A stretch of 64,000 bases of DNA. Origin: Leptolyngbya sp. CCY15150. Its GTDB lineage: Bacteria; Cyanobacteriota; Cyanobacteriia; RECH01. A model generated the notes under the pieces. That model was not told the origin of the DNA. It saw only the letters and a program-made list of their open reading frames with translations, and did not search any database. Below are positions 27,284 to 36,047 of the stretch, piece by piece (the stretch's first letter is position 1; each line of letters starts with the position of its first letter). A program made the translations under genes and the position numbers. The stretch spans positions 248,001 through 312,000 of the forward strand of contig NZ_JACSWB010000207.1 of the NCBI RefSeq assembly GCF_016888135.1. Reading direction: 5' to 3'.

Positions 27284-28294
27284 ATGACCGATCAACAACC
27301 GTTACTTTTGGTGGGCCACGGCACCCGCGATGCCGACGGTCGCCAAACGTTTTTAGATTTTGCTAACGCCTTTCAAGCCAGCGATCTGTCCCGCCCGGTG
27401 ATTCCTTGTTTCTTGGAATTAACCGATCCCTCCATTCAGGCTGGTGTGGATCTCTGTGTTGAAAAGGGCTATCGAGAAATGACGGCGCTGCCGGTGCTGC
27501 TGTTTGCTGCTCGTCATAATAAATACGACGTCACCAACGAGCTAGACATTGCCCGCCAGCGCCATCCCGGCATCAAGATTCACTACGGTCGGCATTTTGG
27601 CGTCTCGCCGCTGCTGATTGACCTATGGCGCGATCGCCTAGCTGCCGCCGATCAGCAGAGCGATATTCCCCGAGAAGAATCGGTGCTGCTGTTTGTGGGA
27701 CGGGGCGCGTCTGACCCCGATGCCAATGGCGATGTCTATAAACTGGCACGCTTGCTGTGGGAAGGGAGTGGGTTTAAGGGGCTAGAAGTTTGCTTTAGCG
27801 GCATCACCCACCCGCGCTTAGATCCAGGCTTTGACCGCGTTTGGACATGGAATCCTAAACGGGTGGTAGTGCTGCCCCACTTTTTATTCACCGGCGTGTT
27901 GGTGAAGCGCATTCAAGACACCGCCGAGCGTCAGCAACGCCATCGCCCTGATGTACAGATTCAATCCCTTGCCGAAATTGGCTTAGATCCGATCTTGTTT
28001 GACCTGGTGCGCGATCGGGCCCAAGAAGCCCAGACAGGTCAGGTGATGATGAACTGCGAGACCTGCAAATTCCGGCGGGCGGTGAGTCAGCAGTTGGTGG
28101 GTCTAGGACAGGATGATCTGCCGAGCCATGGTCATAGTCACGATCACGGGCATGATCACGCCCACGGCCATGATCACGGTCATGCCCACGGTCATGGACA
28201 CGGTCATGGACACGGACACGCTCACGGTCATGACGCTCCCGATCCCTACGCCCAAGAAGCCGACTACCACGATCGCGTTTGGCAGGTGCCCTAG
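27284..28294 (+). CDS. cbiX: Sirohydrochlorin cobaltochelatase with His-rich tail
   Basis: The 336-residue enzyme inserts cobalt into sirohydrochlorin, the first step of the cobalt-early corrin pathway. It has two CbiX/chelatase half-domains: [13 protein letters not shown] at residues 5-17 with catalytic His, and [11 protein letters not shown] near 143. [10 protein letters not shown] near 265 holds a CxxC that may be a redox or metal site. The last 50 residues include a run of more than 15 His residues alternating with Gly, Asp and Ala, as seen in CbiX proteins thought to store cobalt. It is the first gene after the riboswitch. Ferrochelatase activity (SirB) cannot be excluded but the context favours cobalt. 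Confidence 0.93.
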   Translation: MTDQQPLLLVGHGTRDADGRQTFLDFANAFQASDLSRPVIPCFLELTDPSIQAGVDLCVEKGYREMTALPVLLFAARHNKYDVTNELDIARQRHPGIKIHYGRHFGVSPLLIDLWRDRLAAADQQSDIPREESVLLFVGRGASDPDANGDVYKLARLLWEGSGFKGLEVCFSGITHPRLDPGFDRVWTWNPKRVVVLPHFLFTGVLVKRIQDTAERQQRHRPDVQIQSLAEIGLDPILFDLVRDRAQEAQTGQVMMNCETCKFRRAVSQQLVGLGQDDLPSHGHSHDHGHDHAHGHDHGHAHGHGHGHGHGHAHGHDAPDPYAQEADYHDRVWQVP

Positions 28295-28296
28295 CG

Positions 28297-29568
28297 GTGC
28301 AGGAGTCGAGTCTACATCAACTCTATGTAATTGGCATGGGGCTAGATGGCGTAGCTGGTCTGTCGGATATGGCGCGATCGCACCTAATGACCGCTACCTG
28401 CATCGTCGGCCATCCCAGCTATCTCAGCCTGGTAGCCCACTGCCCAGCAGAACAGATTCCCCTCACCGGCGCGGTGCAGGATTGGGTCGAGGTATTGCGT
28501 CAGCAACTTCAGGAGCGATCGCTGGTGTTGCTGGCTAGTGGCGATCCGCTCTACTTCGGCATGGGTCGGCTGTTGATGGAGTACCTCGATCGCCAGCAGG
28601 TGGTGTTTTTGCCCCACGTGAGTTCGGTGCAGTTGGCCTTTAATCGCCTAGGCATTCCCTGGCAGTCGGCAACGGTGGTCAGTGTCCATGGTCGTAGTGC
28701 CGATCATCTCGATCGAGCCCTGCGGCAAAGCAAAACCCCCATCGCCCTGCTCACCGATGGTGATCATACCCCCGCTGCGATCGCTCAGTTGATTGCGGAT
28801 TTGCGGTTGCCCGTGTCCTACCGTCTGCATGTCTGTAGTCGTCTGGGGGCACCTGATGAAGCGATCGCCACCTGCTCCCTCGATGAAGCCATGCAGCGCG
28901 AGTTTCCCATGCCCAATGTGGTGGTGCTAGAGCGACAGGCCAAGAGTCCCGATCTGGCCACCACGCCGCTGCTGGGGATTGCCGATGGCGACTTCTACAC
29001 GTTTGAGGATCAGCCGGGGCTGCTGACCAAGCAGGAAGTGCGGGTGTTGGCGATCGCTCTGTTGCAGATCCGACCGGGGTTGACCATCTGGGATGTGGGG
29101 GCGGGTACTGGCTCCGTGTCCATCGAACTGGCGCGACTGCTGCCCGATGCTCGTGTGCTGGCCATTGAAAAGACGGCTGCAGGCGTGGCGTTGATTCAAG
29201 CCAATTGCGATCGCTTCGGTGTGGCTAATGTAACGGTGGTGGGCGGCAGTGCGCCGGCAGCATTGCACGACCTGCCATGTCCCGATCGCATCTTTATCGG
29301 TGGCGGCGGGGCCCAGTTGCCCGAGATCTTGACCGTCTGTGGCGATCGCCTGCAGCCAGGGGGACGCTTAGTGGCCAGCTTTGCCACCCTCGAAGCCTGT
29401 GCGATCGCTCAACATACCCTCAGCCAATGGCAGTGGCCTGTGCAGCTTACCCAGGTGAATATTGCCCGCTCGACCACCCTGAAAACCCGTCCCCCTGCCC
29501 CCGATGCCACCCGTTGGCTACCGTTGAATCCCGTGACCCTTGTCTATAGTGATAAACCATCCCAGTAG
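28297..29568 (+). CDS. cbiET: Precorrin-6Y C5,15-methyltransferase (decarboxylating), CbiE-CbiT fusion
   Basis: The protein of about 423 residues methylates C5 and C15 and decarboxylates the acetate side chain at C12. The N-terminal CbiE domain (about 1-205) has the tetrapyrrole-methylase YVIGMG start and a central LLASGDPLYFGMGRLL loop. The C-terminal CbiT domain (about 225-423) has the Rossmann SAM motif VWDVGAGTGSVSIELARLL-type. The GTG at 28297 lies two bases after the cbiX stop; an in-frame TTG at 28279 would overlap cbiX. Either way the two are coupled. Also named CobL. Confidence 0.92.
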   Translation: MQESSLHQLYVIGMGLDGVAGLSDMARSHLMTATCIVGHPSYLSLVAHCPAEQIPLTGAVQDWVEVLRQQLQERSLVLLASGDPLYFGMGRLLMEYLDRQQVVFLPHVSSVQLAFNRLGIPWQSATVVSVHGRSADHLDRALRQSKTPIALLTDGDHTPAAIAQLIADLRLPVSYRLHVCSRLGAPDEAIATCSLDEAMQREFPMPNVVVLERQAKSPDLATTPLLGIADGDFYTFEDQPGLLTKQEVRVLAIALLQIRPGLTIWDVGAGTGSVSIELARLLPDARVLAIEKTAAGVALIQANCDRFGVANVTVVGGSAPAALHDLPCPDRIFIGGGGAQLPEILTVCGDRLQPGGRLVASFATLEACAIAQHTLSQWQWPVQLTQVNIARSTTLKTRPPAPDATRWLPLNPVTLVYSDKPSQ

Positions 29569-29638
29569 AGTGCCGTTAGGCGTAGCCGGAACGCATCATT
29601 CTAGGGCTTTCCTGAGTGAACCGACATAATCAACCGAT

Positions 29639-30406
29639 ATGAGCCAAATGGACGATAATCAGGCGATCGCCTCCACCTCTGATCCGCTCCCGTGGGGAAC
29701 CCTCTGGGGCATTGGCGTTGGCCCGGGTGATGCCGATTGGCTGACCCTGAAGGGCCTGCGGGTGCTGCAATCGGTGCCTGTGGTGGCCATGCCCCAGGGA
29801 CACAACGGCAAGCCGGGCATGGCCTACGGCATTGTCAAGGACTTCCTCTCGGCGGATCAGCTCCTCCTTCCCTTATCCCTGCCCTTTGTGCTGGATGCCC
29901 ACACCTTGGAACAGGCTTGGCAGGCGGCAGCGGTGCAGCTAGTTGAGGTCTTGCAAACGGGGCAAGATGTAGCGTTTATTGCGGAAGGAGACATTAGTTT
30001 CTACAGTACGTTCACCTACATGGCTAAGTACGTCCACCAGCTCGCTCCGGAGGTGCCCATCCAGCCCATTCCTGGCATCTGCTCGCCCCTAGCGGCCGCC
30101 GCCGCTCTGCACATGCCCTTGGCGATCGCTGATGAAACCATTGCCATCTTGCCTGCCCTGTATCACGTGGATGACCTGATCCAGGCTTTGGACTGGGCAG
30201 AGGTAGTGGTATTGATGAAAGTGTCCTCAGTGTTTCCTAAAGTATGGGCGATCCTGGCCGAGCGCCAGTGGCTGGATCGGGCCAGCTTGGTGGAATGGGT
30301 AGGCGGGCAGCAGCAGACTCTGTTTCCCACGCTTCACGATCTAGAGCATTACCAACCGCCCTACTTTTCTATTTTGATCCTGCGTCGTACTCCCTATGGT
30401 TTCTAA
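29639..30406 (+). CDS. cobI: Precorrin-2 / cobalt-factor II C20-methyltransferase
   Basis: The 255-residue SAM-dependent methylase adds the C20 methyl group. It shows the tetrapyrrole-methylase features GIGVGPGDADWLTLKG (residues ~23-38), VAFIAEGDISFYSTFTYM in the middle, and PGICSPLAAAAAL near the SAM site. It is equivalent to CbiL. It overlaps the next gene by 11 bases and lies 70 bp after cbiET, so it is in the same operon. Confidence 0.93.
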   Translation: MSQMDDNQAIASTSDPLPWGTLWGIGVGPGDADWLTLKGLRVLQSVPVVAMPQGHNGKPGMAYGIVKDFLSADQLLLPLSLPFVLDAHTLEQAWQAAAVQLVEVLQTGQDVAFIAEGDISFYSTFTYMAKYVHQLAPEVPIQPIPGICSPLAAAAALHMPLAIADETIAILPALYHVDDLIQALDWAEVVVLMKVSSVFPKVWAILAERQWLDRASLVEWVGGQQQTLFPTLHDLEHYQPPYFSILILRRTPYGF

Positions 30407-32207
30407 CTCAATTGCTGTGATTGCGCCCACGCCAGCGGGCGATCGCTTAGCCCAACGCCTGCTGGATGGTTTAACCGACAGCGTGCTATGGACGAAGCCG
30501 CGTCCCGACGCCTCGCCCTTTGCCCAGACCTATGAGGGGCCCTTGTCTGACCTAGTGGCTACCCTCTGGGAACAGCAGGATCAACTGGTGTTTGTCCTCG
30601 CCGTGGGGGCTGTGGTACGCCTAATTGCGCCTTTCTTGACCCATAAAAGCCAGGATCCTGGCATTGTGGTGGTGGATGAAACCGGTTCCCTGGTGCTCAG
30701 CCTCTGTGGCGGTCATCTAGGAGGAGCGGACGATTTGACCCGTCGCATTGCCGCCTTGTTGGGCGTGTCGCCGGTGATTACCTCGGCATCGGCAGCCCTA
30801 GACTTGCCAGCAGTGGATACCCTGGGATTGCCCTACGGCTGGCGGCGGGGCCAGGGAGATTGGCTGGCCGTGGCGGCAGCGATCGCCCACCAAGATCCTG
30901 TAGCCGTCACCCAAACCTGTGGCTGGGATCTGTGGCAAACGGCCTTGCCAGAGGGACATCCCTTCCAGTTTGTCCCCAGCGAGACCGCCGCTGCCCATCT
31001 GTGGATTTCCGATCGCCAACCGCCACCGCGATCGCCCCAGGTATGCTGGCATCCCCGCACCCTCTGGGTGGGTGTCGGCTGTGAGCGGGGAGTCTCGGCG
31101 GCGCTGCTAGAATCCTCCATTCGTCAGGTTTTGCAGGCCCAAGGGCTAGCCTGGGAGGCGATCGCTGGGGTAGCGTCCCTAGATCTCAAACAGGATGAAC
31201 AGGGGCTGCTGGAGCTGGCTCGGCAATGGGACTGGGCGATGCAATTCTTCCCGGCAGATCAGCTAGCCACCCAGCCGGTGCCCAATCCCTCAACTGTAGT
31301 GGCCGACGCGGTGGGCACGCCCTCGGTGGCAGAGGCAGCGGCGATCGCCGTGGGGGTAACGTTAATCGTGGAAAAACAGGTCTTCCGTGATCCATCAGGA
31401 GCCTGCACCGTGGCGATCGCCCGGGCCGCTCAGGAGTATACTCCCCGTCCTGGCAAGCTTTATCTGATTGGTACGGGCCCCGGTGCCCTTAGCCAAATCA
31501 CCCCCGCTGCCCAAGCGGCCCTGGCCGACTGCGACGCCATCGTTGGCTACCAGCTCTATATTGACTTGATCCGTCCCCTGCTGCGCCCAACCCAGGTGAT
31601 TGATGCCCGTCCCATTACCCAGGAAGTACAGAGAGCAGAAGCAGCGATCGCCCTGGCCCGGCGAGGGTTAACCGTGGCAGTGGTGTCCTCCGGCGACTGT
31701 GGCATTTACGGCATGGCAGGGCTGGTGCTGGAATGTTTGGTAGCCCAGGGCTGGAATGGGCAAACGCCAGCCGTGGAGGTCTGCCCTGGCATCACGGCCC
31801 TGCAGGCCCTGGCGGCGCGGGTGGGTGCGCCCCTGATGCATGACTTTTGCGCCATTTCCCTCTCCGACCTGCTCACCCCCTGGCCGGTGATTGAACAGCG
31901 GTTGACCGCCGCTGCCCAGGCTGATTTCGTCGTGGCGCTCTACAATCCGCGATCGCGCACCCGCTTGCAGGGCATCCAAACCGCCGTGGATATTTTTCGT
32001 CAAGCGCGACCTAAGGACACCCCAGTGGCGATCGCCCGTTCCCTCTATCGCGATGGCGAAACGATTCATCTCACCACCTTGGAGGACATGGATGTCGATC
32101 AGATTGATATGCTGACCGTAGTGCTCATTGGCAACCAAAGCACCCAGCGCCACGGCGATCGCCTCGTGACCCCCCGAGGCTATGGGGTACGATCGTCCGA
32201 CACCTAA
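30396..32207 (+). CDS. cobJ: CbiG-CobJ fusion: cobalt-precorrin-5A hydrolase and precorrin-3B C17-methyltransferase
   Basis: The 603-residue protein joins two enzymes. Residues 1-~345 are CbiG: FVLAVGAVVRLIAPFL and LSLCGGHLGGADDLTR in the N-terminal part, then a C-terminal CbiG domain near WVGVGCERGVS. CbiG opens the lactone ring and releases acetaldehyde. Residues 354-603 are a CobJ/CbiH methylase: LYLIGTGPGALSQITP, VAVVSSGDCGIYGMAG and PGITALQALAARVG. CobJ contracts the ring. CbiG-CobJ fusions are known in cyanobacteria. The ATG overlaps cobI by 11 bases. Confidence 0.92.
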   Translation: MVSNSIAVIAPTPAGDRLAQRLLDGLTDSVLWTKPRPDASPFAQTYEGPLSDLVATLWEQQDQLVFVLAVGAVVRLIAPFLTHKSQDPGIVVVDETGSLVLSLCGGHLGGADDLTRRIAALLGVSPVITSASAALDLPAVDTLGLPYGWRRGQGDWLAVAAAIAHQDPVAVTQTCGWDLWQTALPEGHPFQFVPSETAAAHLWISDRQPPPRSPQVCWHPRTLWVGVGCERGVSAALLESSIRQVLQAQGLAWEAIAGVASLDLKQDEQGLLELARQWDWAMQFFPADQLATQPVPNPSTVVADAVGTPSVAEAAAIAVGVTLIVEKQVFRDPSGACTVAIARAAQEYTPRPGKLYLIGTGPGALSQITPAAQAALADCDAIVGYQLYIDLIRPLLRPTQVIDARPITQEVQRAEAAIALARRGLTVAVVSSGDCGIYGMAGLVLECLVAQGWNGQTPAVEVCPGITALQALAARVGAPLMHDFCAISLSDLLTPWPVIEQRLTAAAQADFVVALYNPRSRTRLQGIQTAVDIFRQARPKDTPVAIARSLYRDGETIHLTTLEDMDVDQIDMLTVVLIGNQSTQRHGDRLVTPRGYGVRSSDT

Positions 32208-32250
32208 CTTCACTCTCAATTGATCCTAGCTTATCTGTAATCTATTTCCT

Positions 32251-33039
32251 ATGACTTTATCCCAGAGCGATCGCCCCTATCCTATCTCCATCGTCGGTGC
32301 CGGCCCCGGCGCACCAGACCTGATCACCGTGCGGGGGCAACGGCTTCTGACCCAAGCAGACGTGGTCTTCTACACCGGCTCCCTCGTGCCAGAGCAGATG
32401 TTAGAGCATTGTCGCCCAGATGTGGAGGTGATTGATACGCGCTCCCTTGTTTTGGAAACCTGGCGATCGCAACTGGTGGAACGAGCAAGGGCCGGTAAGA
32501 AAGTGGTGCGCCTGCAAGATGGCGATCCATGCCTATACGGTGCCCTGCACGAACTGATGGTGTATTTACTAGCAGAACATCTAGAGTTTGAGATTGTTCC
32601 TGGGGTGAGCGCCTTCCAAGCGGCGGCGGCTCATCTAAAAACAGAACTTACGGTTCCCAACTTAGTTCAAACCATTATCTTAACTCGCACCCAGGGGAAA
32701 ACCGATGTGCCCAGCCGCGAAGACTTATCTCAGCTAGCGGCCCATCAAGCCTCCCTTTGCCTATACCTCAGTGCGCACCACTGCGCCAAAGCCCAAGCGC
32801 AATTGCTCGACCATTACCCAGCGGATACTCCCATGGCCCTCTGCTATCGCCTCGGTTGGCCCGATGAACAGGTGATCGTGGGACAGCTCGACCAAATGAC
32901 CGATCTGACCCGCACAGCCAACCTCACCCGTACCGTCCTCTACGTGATCAGTCCTGCTCTGGCCGGTTCCGCTGCCGCCCGATCGCGTCTCTATAGCGGC
33001 GACCATGCCCATATTTTCCGCCCCAAGAGCCAGGTATGA
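32251..33039 (+). CDS. cobM: Precorrin-4 C11-methyltransferase
   Basis: The 262-residue methylase (CbiF equivalent) methylates C11. Motifs: SIVGAGPGAPDLITVRGQ near residue 14, ADVVFYTGSLVPEQ, VVRLQDGDPCLYGALHE, and PGVSAFQAAAAHL. It starts 43 bases after cobJ, and its last four bases form the ATGA start/stop overlap with cobK, indicating coupling. Confidence 0.95.
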   Translation: MTLSQSDRPYPISIVGAGPGAPDLITVRGQRLLTQADVVFYTGSLVPEQMLEHCRPDVEVIDTRSLVLETWRSQLVERARAGKKVVRLQDGDPCLYGALHELMVYLLAEHLEFEIVPGVSAFQAAAAHLKTELTVPNLVQTIILTRTQGKTDVPSREDLSQLAAHQASLCLYLSAHHCAKAQAQLLDHYPADTPMALCYRLGWPDEQVIVGQLDQMTDLTRTANLTRTVLYVISPALAGSAAARSRLYSGDHAHIFRPKSQV

Positions 33040-33782
33040 TTTGGCTGATTGGTGGCACCAGCGAAAGCCGCGCCGTTGCCATATCCCTTGATGCGGCAGG
33101 CTTACCCTGGCTGGTCACCGTAGTCAGCGATCGCGCCCGCCAACTCTATGAAGGACGATCGGGTGCCGTTCACGTGGGCGCTTTGTCCCCAGACGCGATC
33201 GCCCACCTGATCCAAACCCACAGTATTCGCTGCATCGTCGATGCATCCCATCCCTTTGCCGTTGATATCTCCCAGCAGGCGATCGCCACCGGGTTACCCT
33301 ATCTGCGCTTAGAGCGTCCTTCTCCAGCGATCGCCCCTAGCACGATTTGCTTACCTACCTGGGATGCCGTTTTACAGGAGGATTACCTAACTGGACGACG
33401 AGTTCTGTTAACCGTGGGTGTTAAAGCCTTGGCGAGATTTGTTCCCTGGCTCCATCGCGGCATATTTTGGGCCAGGATCTTACCCGTTGAGGTATCTATG
33501 CACCAAGCCATTCAGGTAGGATTCCCTAGCGATCGCTTGATTCCCATGTCCCTGCCGGTGACGGCAGATCAAGAGCGGGATCTTTGGCGATCGCTGTCCA
33601 TTGATACAGTGATCACCAAATCTGCTGGGCAGGCAGGAGGACTGGACGTGAAGCAGCAGGTAGCGCAGGATCTAGGCGTGCGGCTGATTGTGATTGACCG
33701 GCCCGCGATCGCCTATCCTCAGCAAACCTCGGTTGTTGCAGATATCCCTCCTTGGTGTCAGCAGCATGTAGGAGGCAGCTAA
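33036..33782 (+). CDS. cobK: Precorrin-6A reductase (CbiJ/CobK)
   Basis: The 248-residue NAD(P)H-dependent enzyme reduces the macrocycle of precorrin-6A. The start IWLIGGTSESRAVA and the middle CIVDASHPFAVDIS and VLLTVGVKAL stretches are family features, and TKSAGQAGGLDVKQQ is the typical C-terminal motif. It overlaps cobM by four bases. After it, the B12 operon is broken by two defence genes. Confidence 0.93.
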   Translation: MIWLIGGTSESRAVAISLDAAGLPWLVTVVSDRARQLYEGRSGAVHVGALSPDAIAHLIQTHSIRCIVDASHPFAVDISQQAIATGLPYLRLERPSPAIAPSTICLPTWDAVLQEDYLTGRRVLLTVGVKALARFVPWLHRGIFWARILPVEVSMHQAIQVGFPSDRLIPMSLPVTADQERDLWRSLSIDTVITKSAGQAGGLDVKQQVAQDLGVRLIVIDRPAIAYPQQTSVVADIPPWCQQHVGGS

Positions 33783-33930
33783 AAAGGCTTTCAACCTGGG
33801 TTACTGTAAAGTAGCAGTCAATCTATTACTATTGAATCATGGTAACTCTTGGACATAAAAATATTGATACGGATTGAGCGTAACGTCATGATGGTTTTGA
33901 GGTAATCAAGTTGATACAAGAGGCTAATCG

Positions 33931-35232
33931 ATGAGACTGGATCGTTTAGAGATTCGCAACTTCAAAAAGTTCTCAGACTATACCCTCGATTTGCATCCTC
34001 AATTTACCTTGCTGGTGGGTGATAATGGAACGGGTAAAACTACACTGCTTGATGCGCTGGCTATTGCTGCCGGGGTGTGGTTGGTAAATTCTCCCGACAC
34101 TACTCTTGCCAATAGTAAACGCAATATTCGCACCAGTGAAATTCATCTAGATAGTATTGAAGCTAAGGGTATTGCCCAATTCATTGAGCGTAAACCCGTC
34201 GAGATTAAAGCATTAGGTTGGATTGGCAACCAAGAGATCCAATGGTTGCGACAAATTAAAGAACATGGCTCGCGCACTTCAAATGTTGAGGCTAAACTAG
34301 CTCTAGACATGATCAGCGATCTCTATCGGCGTGATCAAGCAGGCGAAAAGCTTTGGTTTCCAGTATTAGCCTATTATGGAGCTGGTCGAGCTTGGCTCCC
34401 TTCTAACCAAACTGATCCAAAGGCGACTTCTGGCAAGGATATTGCCCGCCGTTGGCATGCTTTTTACGACTGCTTTGAAGAGCGCATTCGTATTGCTGAT
34501 CTCCAAACGTGGTTTCAAAAGGAGGCCCTAGCTGCTCTCCAACGCCAAGGCAACATGCGGCTTGGATTTCAAGTTGTGAAGTTTGCCATTCTCCGCTGTA
34601 TTCCTGGTGCAGATGATCTTTGGTTTGATGGCGATCGCTCTGAAATTGTAGTCTCCATTGATCACTATCCAATTCCCTTTAGCAATCTCAGTGCAGGGCA
34701 AAAAATGATGGTTGCTCTGCTTGCAGATATTGCCATCAAGGTTGTCACCCAAAACGCTAACTTCTTGCCTAACTCAGTTGATTTGAATGCAAAAGATCCA
34801 CCTCAAATTTTGCAAGAAACCACGGGGCTCATTTTGATTGACGAGATTGATGTGCATCTTCATCCCAAATGGCAACGTCAGGTTGTGCATGATTTAAGAA
34901 CAACGTTTCCTGCCATGCAGTTTGTTTGTACAACCCATTCACCTATGGTTATTGGGGAGGTGGAGCCTGAATGTATTCGGTCTCTTCAACCTCAAGGTGC
35001 TAGAACGCCAACCAATGCATTGGGGCTCGATGCTAATAGGGTATTAGATGAATTAATGGGAGCTTCAGAACGTAATAAAGATGTCACGCAGATGCTACAT
35101 AAGCTTTTTCAATTCATTGATCATGAAAACTTTGATCAAGCCCGTGAAGCGATCGATGCCCTAAAGCAACAGATCGGTCTGGATCCGGAAATTACTCGCG
35201 CCCAAAGTTTAATAGCCTTTTTAGAAGACTAG
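33931..35232 (+). CDS. ptuA: Septu-type ATPase PtuA
   Basis: The 433-residue SMC/RecF-like ATPase has Walker A GDNGTGKT (30-37), ABC signature LSAGQ (253-257), Walker B LILIDEID (300-307) and a switch His336 (TTHSP). Between Walker A and the signature lies an insert (about 60-245) of the type seen in PtuA/AAA_15 proteins. The next gene, two bases away, is a PtuB-like HNH nuclease. In Septu systems PtuA forms a complex that holds PtuB and responds to phage. The gene has only one HIP1 site and a lower G+C look than its neighbours, suggesting transfer. A stand-alone OLD-like ATPase is the main alternative, but the partner argues against it. Confidence 0.85.
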   Translation: MRLDRLEIRNFKKFSDYTLDLHPQFTLLVGDNGTGKTTLLDALAIAAGVWLVNSPDTTLANSKRNIRTSEIHLDSIEAKGIAQFIERKPVEIKALGWIGNQEIQWLRQIKEHGSRTSNVEAKLALDMISDLYRRDQAGEKLWFPVLAYYGAGRAWLPSNQTDPKATSGKDIARRWHAFYDCFEERIRIADLQTWFQKEALAALQRQGNMRLGFQVVKFAILRCIPGADDLWFDGDRSEIVVSIDHYPIPFSNLSAGQKMMVALLADIAIKVVTQNANFLPNSVDLNAKDPPQILQETTGLILIDEIDVHLHPKWQRQVVHDLRTTFPAMQFVCTTHSPMVIGEVEPECIRSLQPQGARTPTNALGLDANRVLDELMGASERNKDVTQMLHKLFQFIDHENFDQAREAIDALKQQIGLDPEITRAQSLIAFLED

Positions 35233-35234
35233 CG

Positions 35235-35882
35235 ATGAGAAATATTAGTAAAGGAGCTGAACCTAAGTCGTTGACCAAGCATCGCTGTAGTACAAATTCC
35301 GACTATGGTAATTATTCAGAGAAAGATGAGCTGAGAATCAGCTTGGTGAAGGAGCAACGAGGACTTTGCTGTTACTGTATGCAGAGAATTCGTCCGAACG
35401 TTGAAGGTATGAAAATCGAGCATTGGCAATGTCAGTCTCGTTTTCCGCAGCGGCAGCTTGATTATAGTAATCTTCTCGGAGCTTGTTTAGGGTGTGAAGG
35501 CCAAGAGCCAAACAAGCAACATTGTGATACAAGAAAAGGTGATCGGGATTTAACCTATAACCCTGCCAATCCAGATCACAATGTTGAGAGTATGTTGAAG
35601 TTTCTAGGAGATGGAACGATAGCATCCGAGGATCCAGATTTTTATCGAGAAATCATAGAGGTGCTGAATCTGAATGAGGGGATCCTAATTAAAAATAGGA
35701 AGGCTGTCTTAGATGTCTTTCTAAAAGAGGTTTTGAGCGCTAATCTCTCTTCAGCCAAGCTGGAAAAAGAATTGAAAAAATGGCGTGGGGATGGCAGTAG
35801 TTCTGATCTTCCAGAGTTTTGTCAAGTCATTATTTATTATCTAGACAGAAAGATTAGAACTTTGTCGAACAGAAAAAATTAA
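35235..35882 (+). CDS. ptuB: Septu-type HNH endonuclease PtuB (TIGR02646-like)
   Basis: The 215-residue protein has an HNH nuclease core. CCYC (45-48) is the first metal cysteine set, IEH (61-63) holds the catalytic His, NLLGACLGC (79-87) carries the Asn and second cysteine pair, and HCDTRKGD (96-103) follows. This order is that of the TIGR02646/PtuB family, which accompanies PtuA ATPases and some retrons. No reverse transcriptase is nearby. It probably cuts nucleic acid during infection. The start is two bases after ptuA, so the two are co-translated. No HIP1 site lies in this gene. Confidence 0.85.
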   Translation: MRNISKGAEPKSLTKHRCSTNSDYGNYSEKDELRISLVKEQRGLCCYCMQRIRPNVEGMKIEHWQCQSRFPQRQLDYSNLLGACLGCEGQEPNKQHCDTRKGDRDLTYNPANPDHNVESMLKFLGDGTIASEDPDFYREIIEVLNLNEGILIKNRKAVLDVFLKEVLSANLSSAKLEKELKKWRGDGSSSDLPEFCQVIIYYLDRKIRTLSNRKN

Positions 35883-36047
35883 CGGTAGCCGCTCTGGAAG
35901 TATTTTTGCCTCTGCTTCGAGATCTAGAGATGATGAAGAACAGAAGTCTCACCTTTAGCACAATACTAACAATGATCTCTTGGTGTGATCAGTCAAGACA
36001 ATAAATGACTTACCTTTAGATATTTAAAAACCATTTCTTCAAGGGGC

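Noticed and set aside
33931-35882. Retron or reverse-transcriptase system
   Set aside because: PtuA/PtuB pairs also accompany retrons, but no reverse transcriptase or retron RNA was seen between 33.8 and 36.0 kb.
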